Part shown: piece after piece, positions 60,607-64,000 of the stretch
Layout of the letters: each line of letters starts with the position of its first letter
How positions within the stretch are numbered: position 1 is the stretch's first letter
Source of the DNA: Acidobacteriaceae bacterium
Lineage (GTDB): Bacteria; Acidobacteriota; Terriglobia; Terriglobales; Acidobacteriaceae
Length of the DNA: 64,000 bases
Direction of reading: 5' to 3'
NCBI GenBank assembly: GCA_003139095.1
Contig: PLHW01000011.1
Location: 1 to 64,000, forward strand
The notes under the pieces: generated by a model
The model's input: the letters and a program-made list of their open reading frames with translations, nothing else
What the model was told of the DNA's origin: nothing
The model's database searches: none
Program-made: the position numbers and the translations under genes

Positions 60607-62280
60607 CTAGGTCTCGGTAGGTTTCAACTCCGCCAGCGCGCCCTTCTTCATCTCATACTTCTTAATCTTCCCGCTCCCCGTCATCGGAAACTGCTCCACA
60701 AATCGCACATGTCTCGGCACCTTGAACCCCGAAACTCGCTCTTTGCAGTATGCGATGATCTCTTCCGCCGTAACTTTCTGATCAGCCTTCAGTTGCACAT
60801 ACGCAAACGGCACCTCTCCCAGTCGCTCGTCCGGCACTCCAATCACAATCGCCGACTGCACTGCCGGATGTCCGCCCAGCAGGTTCTCCACCTCCAGCGC
60901 CGAAATATTCTCCCCTCCCACGCGCAGCGTATCCTTCAGCCGTCCTGTCCAAGTCAGGTATCCCTCAGCATCCATCCGTCCCAGATCGCCTGTGTGCAGC
61001 CATCCCTCCGCGTCAATCGCCCGTTTAGTCCCTTCCGGGTCCTTGTAATATCCCTTCATCACGTTGTACCCGCGGAAGCAGATCTCCCCCACCTGCCCAG
61101 TCTCTGCGGTTTCCCCGGTCTCCGCCGAGAGGATTCGCACTTCCACTTCCGGCTGTGGCCGCCCCATCGTGCTCAACCGCTTCTCGTACGGATCCCGCCA
61201 GTCCGCGATCGTGACGTTCGGACTTCCCTCCGACAACCCATACAGCGGACAGATCTTACTAATCCCGATCTCCTCCGCCACCATGCGCAGCAACGAGGAA
61301 GTCCCCGCCGTCCACCCCTTATGCAGTGAAGCACGCGAGCGCCGCGCAAAGTCCGGGTGGTTGCGCAGCGAGATAAACATCGACTCCAGCCCCACATAAG
61401 TTGTGATGCCCTCGCGCTCGATCACCTCCAGCGTCTCCGCCGGATCGAATATCGGATTTAGATACAACGTGTATCCCAGCGTGATCGCTCCCAGCAGCGC
61501 GCATACCGAGCCGCCAACATGAAACATCGGCATCGCCGAAAGCACCCGGTCCGTCTCGTCAATCCCCGAGCGTTCGCCCATCTGCGCCGCATTGCGCAGC
61601 ACCTGCCCATGGCACAACATAGCCGCCTTCGGAAAAGCGGTCGTGCCCGATGTGTACTGCATCAGCACGATGTCGTCGCACCCCACTGCCGCTTCGATCT
61701 GTTCCCGCTTCTCCGTCAGGCCGGTCGCCTTCCCAAGCTTCATGACTTCGTCATACGAAATCATCCCCTCGCCGCTCGCTCCCAGCACGATCACGCGCCG
61801 AAGCTCTGGCGCCGCTGCGCACTTCAGTTTGTTCGGTTCGCAGTTCGGGAGTTCCGGCAAAACCTGCCGTAGCGTTTTCAGGAAATCGATCTTGCTGTGC
61901 TCCGGCATCGTGACGAACGTGCCCGCGTCCGAATGCCGCAGCACATACTCCAGTTCGGATGACCGATACCTGGTATTGAACGCCACCATCGTGCATCCCA
62001 GCTTGGCCATCGCCAGTTCCAGGACGCACAACTCGGGCAGGTTGGGAAGCCACGCCGCGATGTGGTCACCTCGCCGTACGCCCAGCGCGATCAACCCGCA
62101 AGCCAGGTCCTCCACCTCCCGCGCAAACTGCCGCGCCGTCATCCGCCGCTCCGGAAACACGATCAGATCTTTGTCGCCCCAAAGCTCCACGCACTCCGCC
62201 AGCGCCTGGCCCAGCGTAAACCGGCTCCATCGTGTTGCTCTCCGCGAGGAATCGCTGCGATTGGAGGTCTCCGTCGCCAT
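60607..62280 (-). CDS. AMP-forming acyl-CoA synthetase
   Basis: A 557-residue ANL ligase with LMQYTSGTTAFPKAAML (about 210), PLYGLSEGSPNVT (about 340), EGWLHTGDLGRMDAEGYL (about 445) and GSGKIKKYEMKK near the end with the catalytic Lys. The segment sizes resemble medium-chain or cyclohexane-/cholate-type CoA ligases, but substrate cannot be decided. It is convergent with the plus-strand operon and likely in one unit with the NTF2-like and SDR genes upstream on its strand. Confidence 0.92.
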   Translation of the reverse strand: MATETSNRSDSSRRATRWSRFTLGQALAECVELWGDKDLIVFPERRMTARQFAREVEDLACGLIALGVRRGDHIAAWLPNLPELCVLELAMAKLGCTMVAFNTRYRSSELEYVLRHSDAGTFVTMPEHSKIDFLKTLRQVLPELPNCEPNKLKCAAAPELRRVIVLGASGEGMISYDEVMKLGKATGLTEKREQIEAAVGCDDIVLMQYTSGTTAFPKAAMLCHGQVLRNAAQMGERSGIDETDRVLSAMPMFHVGGSVCALLGAITLGYTLYLNPIFDPAETLEVIEREGITTYVGLESMFISLRNHPDFARRSRASLHKGWTAGTSSLLRMVAEEIGISKICPLYGLSEGSPNVTIADWRDPYEKRLSTMGRPQPEVEVRILSAETGETAETGQVGEICFRGYNVMKGYYKDPEGTKRAIDAEGWLHTGDLGRMDAEGYLTWTGRLKDTLRVGGENISALEVENLLGGHPAVQSAIVIGVPDERLGEVPFAYVQLKADQKVTAEEIIAYCKERVSGFKVPRHVRFVEQFPMTGSGKIKKYEMKKGALAELKPTET

Positions 62281-62282
62281 CG

Positions 62283-62684
62283 CTATCTCGGCTCGAATTC
62301 ATCGAGCATCTTCGCCACCTTCGCGCTGTCATATCGAATGCGAAGATTCTTCACTCGCCCGTTCTCCACTTCGAATACATCCACCGCGTCGAACACTATC
62401 GTCTGTCCCTTGACCGTCTCGCCCTCAAAATGAATCTCGACCGCAACGCTTCCATCGTCGCTGAAAAAGAACTTGACCGGGTTATCGAAATGCTTCGGAT
62501 AATGCTTCAGCACCGCCGTATAAAAGGACTGAATCGCCGCCCGCCCCCGAATCGGCTCGTACGTCGGAAACCGCAGTGTCGCCTCCTCCGCAAACACTGT
62601 CCCCAAATCATCCAGCCGCGTCTCGTTCAAGCTGGCAAAGTACTTCTGCACCACCGGCAGATTTTCCTTCATGCTGGTGCTCAT
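62283..62684 (-). CDS. NTF2/SnoaL-like protein
   Basis: About 133 residues from ATG 62684, behind GGAGAG; a longer frame from 62786 overlaps the SDR gene. The fold and several motifs (QKYFASLNETRLDDLG, GRAAIQSFYTAVLKHYP, RYDSAKVAKML) repeat those of the protein at 23488. The paralogue pair at two sites of the window suggests related isomerase or dehydratase steps. The catalytic residues are not identifiable by eye. Confidence 0.8.
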   Translation of the reverse strand: MSTSMKENLPVVQKYFASLNETRLDDLGTVFAEEATLRFPTYEPIRGRAAIQSFYTAVLKHYPKHFDNPVKFFFSDDGSVAVEIHFEGETVKGQTIVFDAVDVFEVENGRVKNLRIRYDSAKVAKMLDEFEPR

Positions 62685-62700
62685 CTCTCCAATTCCATCT

Positions 62701-63453
62701 TTACTGGGCGACGAATCCGCCATCCACCGGCACCGCAACTCCGGTGATATAGCTGGCCTCGTCGCTCGCCAGGAACAGCGCGGCATTGGCCACTTCTTCC
62801 GGCCGCCCCAGCCGCTTCAAAATCGTGAAGCTGGCATACAACTCCCGAATCTTCTCCGGATGCCCCCCGCCCAGTTTCTCGCAGGCCCGATGCAACAGCG
62901 GCGTGTCGATCGGTCCCGGGCACAGGCAATTCACTCGGATGTTATGCTCCGCGTAATCGGCGCACATGCTCTTGGTCAGTTGCAGCACCGCAGCTTTCGA
63001 CGCGCCATACGCCGAGTATTCCTTCACCGCCACCAGTCCACCCACCGACGATATATTAATGACCGAGCCGCCTCCGGATGCGATCATCGCCGGCACCGCA
63101 AAACGGCTGATGCGATACGTCCCGTTCAAGTTCACCCCGATCTGCCGGTCCCATTCCCCGTCATCGCACGTCGTCACCGATCCCGTCGTCTCAATGCCCG
63201 CGTTATTCACCAGGATTTCCAACCCGCCCAACTGTGCCACCGCCTCTTTCACCATGCGCTCGGCTTCCGCCAGTTTGCTCACATCTCCGGTCACGTAGCC
63301 AAACTTGCCTTTGAACGCCACCTCGGCCGCTTCTTTCGCATTCAGATCTCCGATCACAACCTTCGCGCCCTCTTCCACAAACCGCTTCGCCATGGCCAAT
63401 CCAAGTCCCGAAGCTCCGCCCGTAATGAATGCGCGTTTCCCTTTGAGTCTCAT
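62701..63453 (-). CDS. SDR-family oxidoreductase
   Basis: A 250-residue short-chain dehydrogenase: TGGASGLG (about 12-19) for NAD binding, GDLNAKEA with an acidic residue favouring NAD, NNAG near 87, Ser in NISSVGG, and Tyr-x3-Lys in YSAYGASKAA. The C-terminal LCPGPIDTPLL and TGVAVPVDGG complete the family pattern. It may oxidise a hydroxyl on the substrate of the neighbouring CoA ligase. It starts a few bases after the next SDR gene. Confidence 0.92.
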   Translation of the reverse strand: MRLKGKRAFITGGASGLGLAMAKRFVEEGAKVVIGDLNAKEAAEVAFKGKFGYVTGDVSKLAEAERMVKEAVAQLGGLEILVNNAGIETTGSVTTCDDGEWDRQIGVNLNGTYRISRFAVPAMIASGGGSVINISSVGGLVAVKEYSAYGASKAAVLQLTKSMCADYAEHNIRVNCLCPGPIDTPLLHRACEKLGGGHPEKIRELYASFTILKRLGRPEEVANAALFLASDEASYITGVAVPVDGGFVAQ

Positions 63454-63459
63454 ATTTGT

Positions 63460-64000
63460 TTACCCCTGAATTTGATATCCGCCGTCAATCATGAACGCCG
63501 AGCCGGTGACAAAACCCGCCTCGTCACTCGCCAGATACAGCACCGCCGCAGCAATTTCCGAGGGCTGCGCTGCCCTCGGCAACAACTGGCCCGCCAGGTA
63601 ATCCCGTTTCGCCGCTTGCCAGTCGCCGTTCGGCCCCGCTATCGCCTTGCACGCATGTTCCAGCAACGGAGTATCCACCACTCCCGGATTGACCGAATTC
63701 ACGCGCACATTGTGTTTGGCGAAATCGACCGCCATGTTGCGCGTCAGTTGCACCACCGCGCCTTTCGAAGCTCCATACGCCGCGAGCCGGGAATACCCGA
63801 GGAAGGCTGCGATTGAGCCCATGTTCACCACGGCCCCGCCTCCCGCCTTGATGATCTCAGGCAGCGCATATTTGCTCATGCGGTATACGCCGCCCAGGTT
63901 GACCGCGATTTGCCTCTCCCAGTCTTCCTCGCTGATCTCCGCCACCGTGCCCTTCACATCGATCCCCGCATTGTTCACCAGGATGTCGAGTCCGCCGAGA
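63460..64000 (-). CDS. SDR-family oxidoreductase (5' end outside window)
   Basis: The frame runs from the right window edge to the stop at 63460; the first visible residues are LGGLDILVNNAG, so the cofactor-binding N-terminus lies beyond 64000. Ser in NMGSIAAF, Tyr-x3-Lys in LAAYGASKGA, NPGVVDTPLL and TGSAFMIDGG are seen. It resembles the SDR at 62701 and is probably a tandem duplicate. Confidence 0.9.
   Translation of the reverse strand, partial: LGGLDILVNNAGIDVKGTVAEISEEDWERQIAVNLGGVYRMSKYALPEIIKAGGGAVVNMGSIAAFLGYSRLAAYGASKGAVVQLTRNMAVDFAKHNVRVNSVNPGVVDTPLLEHACKAIAGPNGDWQAAKRDYLAGQLLPRAAQPSEIAAAVLYLASDEAGFVTGSAFMIDGGYQIQG

Noticed and set aside
1-64000. CRISPR arrays, tRNA or rRNA genes
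   Set aside because: No evenly spaced repeats, no recognisable tRNA cloverleaf or rRNA-like conserved stretch was seen on reading; a dedicated scan was not possible.

Overview
The window looks like a chromosomal segment of an Acidobacteriota-type bacterium, probably a soil lineage. The evidence is an Oar-like TonB-dependent receptor of 1160 residues with an N-terminal carboxypeptidase-regulatory-like domain, secreted small proteins of unknown family, an ETF plus membrane FeS-oxidoreductase system, and high but uneven GC. The assignment is inference from gene content, not from a marker gene. I saw no rRNA, tRNA or CRISPR array.

Layout. (1) 1-9.5 kb, mostly minus strand: a sigma-54 activator cut by the left edge, an Mla-type lipid transport operon (STAS, permease, ATPase, MCE protein, lipoprotein), a 39-codon gene, an ECF sigma factor, four small secreted proteins, and a plus-strand zinc-ribbon gene. 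(2) 9.8-12.5 kb: a membrane PP2C/SpoIIE phosphatase and a lone DDE transposase. (3) 12.9-20.4 kb, plus strand: TetR regulator, TonB-dependent receptor, SDR, an atypical KAS-III-like protein and an acyl-CoA ligase. (4) 20.5-22.7 kb: an esterase, then a decayed stretch holding a chimeric ArdC-like pseudogene and a stress-protein remnant. (5) 22.8-44.6 kb, minus strand: a large CoA-thioester catabolic cluster with acyl-CoA dehydrogenases, SDR, enoyl-CoA hydratase, thiolases and thiolase-like proteins paired with DUF35 proteins, AtoDA-type CoA-transferase, one fused and one split IpdAB-type enzyme, an enoate-reductase-like flavoprotein, an amidohydrolase, VOC and NTF2-like proteins, a TetR regulator and an F420-dependent NADP reductase-like protein. 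(6) 44.8-60.3 kb, plus strand: EtfB, EtfA, a membrane FeS oxidoreductase, a lipocalin-like protein, two paralogous proteins of unknown family, a HyuA/HyuB pair resembling acetone/acetophenone carboxylase, a CoA ligase, a stand-alone phosphohistidine domain, a stand-alone PEP-binding TIM barrel, and a second lipocalin-like protein. (7) 60.6-64 kb, minus strand: acyl-CoA ligase, NTF2-like protein and two SDRs, the last cut by the right edge.

How they work together (inference). Regions 5 and 6 read as one catabolic programme. A near-perfect palindrome, ACCAAAC-N4-GTTTGGT, lies just downstream of a good sigma-70-like promoter in front of three transcription units (39.1, 44.6 and 44.8 kb), so a single TetR-family repressor, probably the one at 32.2-32.8 kb, could control them together. 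The enzymes suggest degradation of a cyclic or ketone-bearing hydrocarbon (steroid- or terpenoid-like): ligation to CoA, dehydrogenation with electrons passing through EtfAB and the membrane FeS protein to quinone, hydration, hydrolytic ring opening by IpdAB-type enzymes, and C-C cleavage by thiolase or aldolase complexes.

The most novel part is 48.6-60.3 kb. A ketone-carboxylase-like HyuAB and a CoA ligase are encoded with the two PEP-handling parts of a PEP synthase as separate small genes, with no ATP-grasp part in the window, together with two paralogous proteins of unrecognised family. This suggests PEP-driven or phosphohistidine-mediated activation linked to carboxylation, which I have not seen described.
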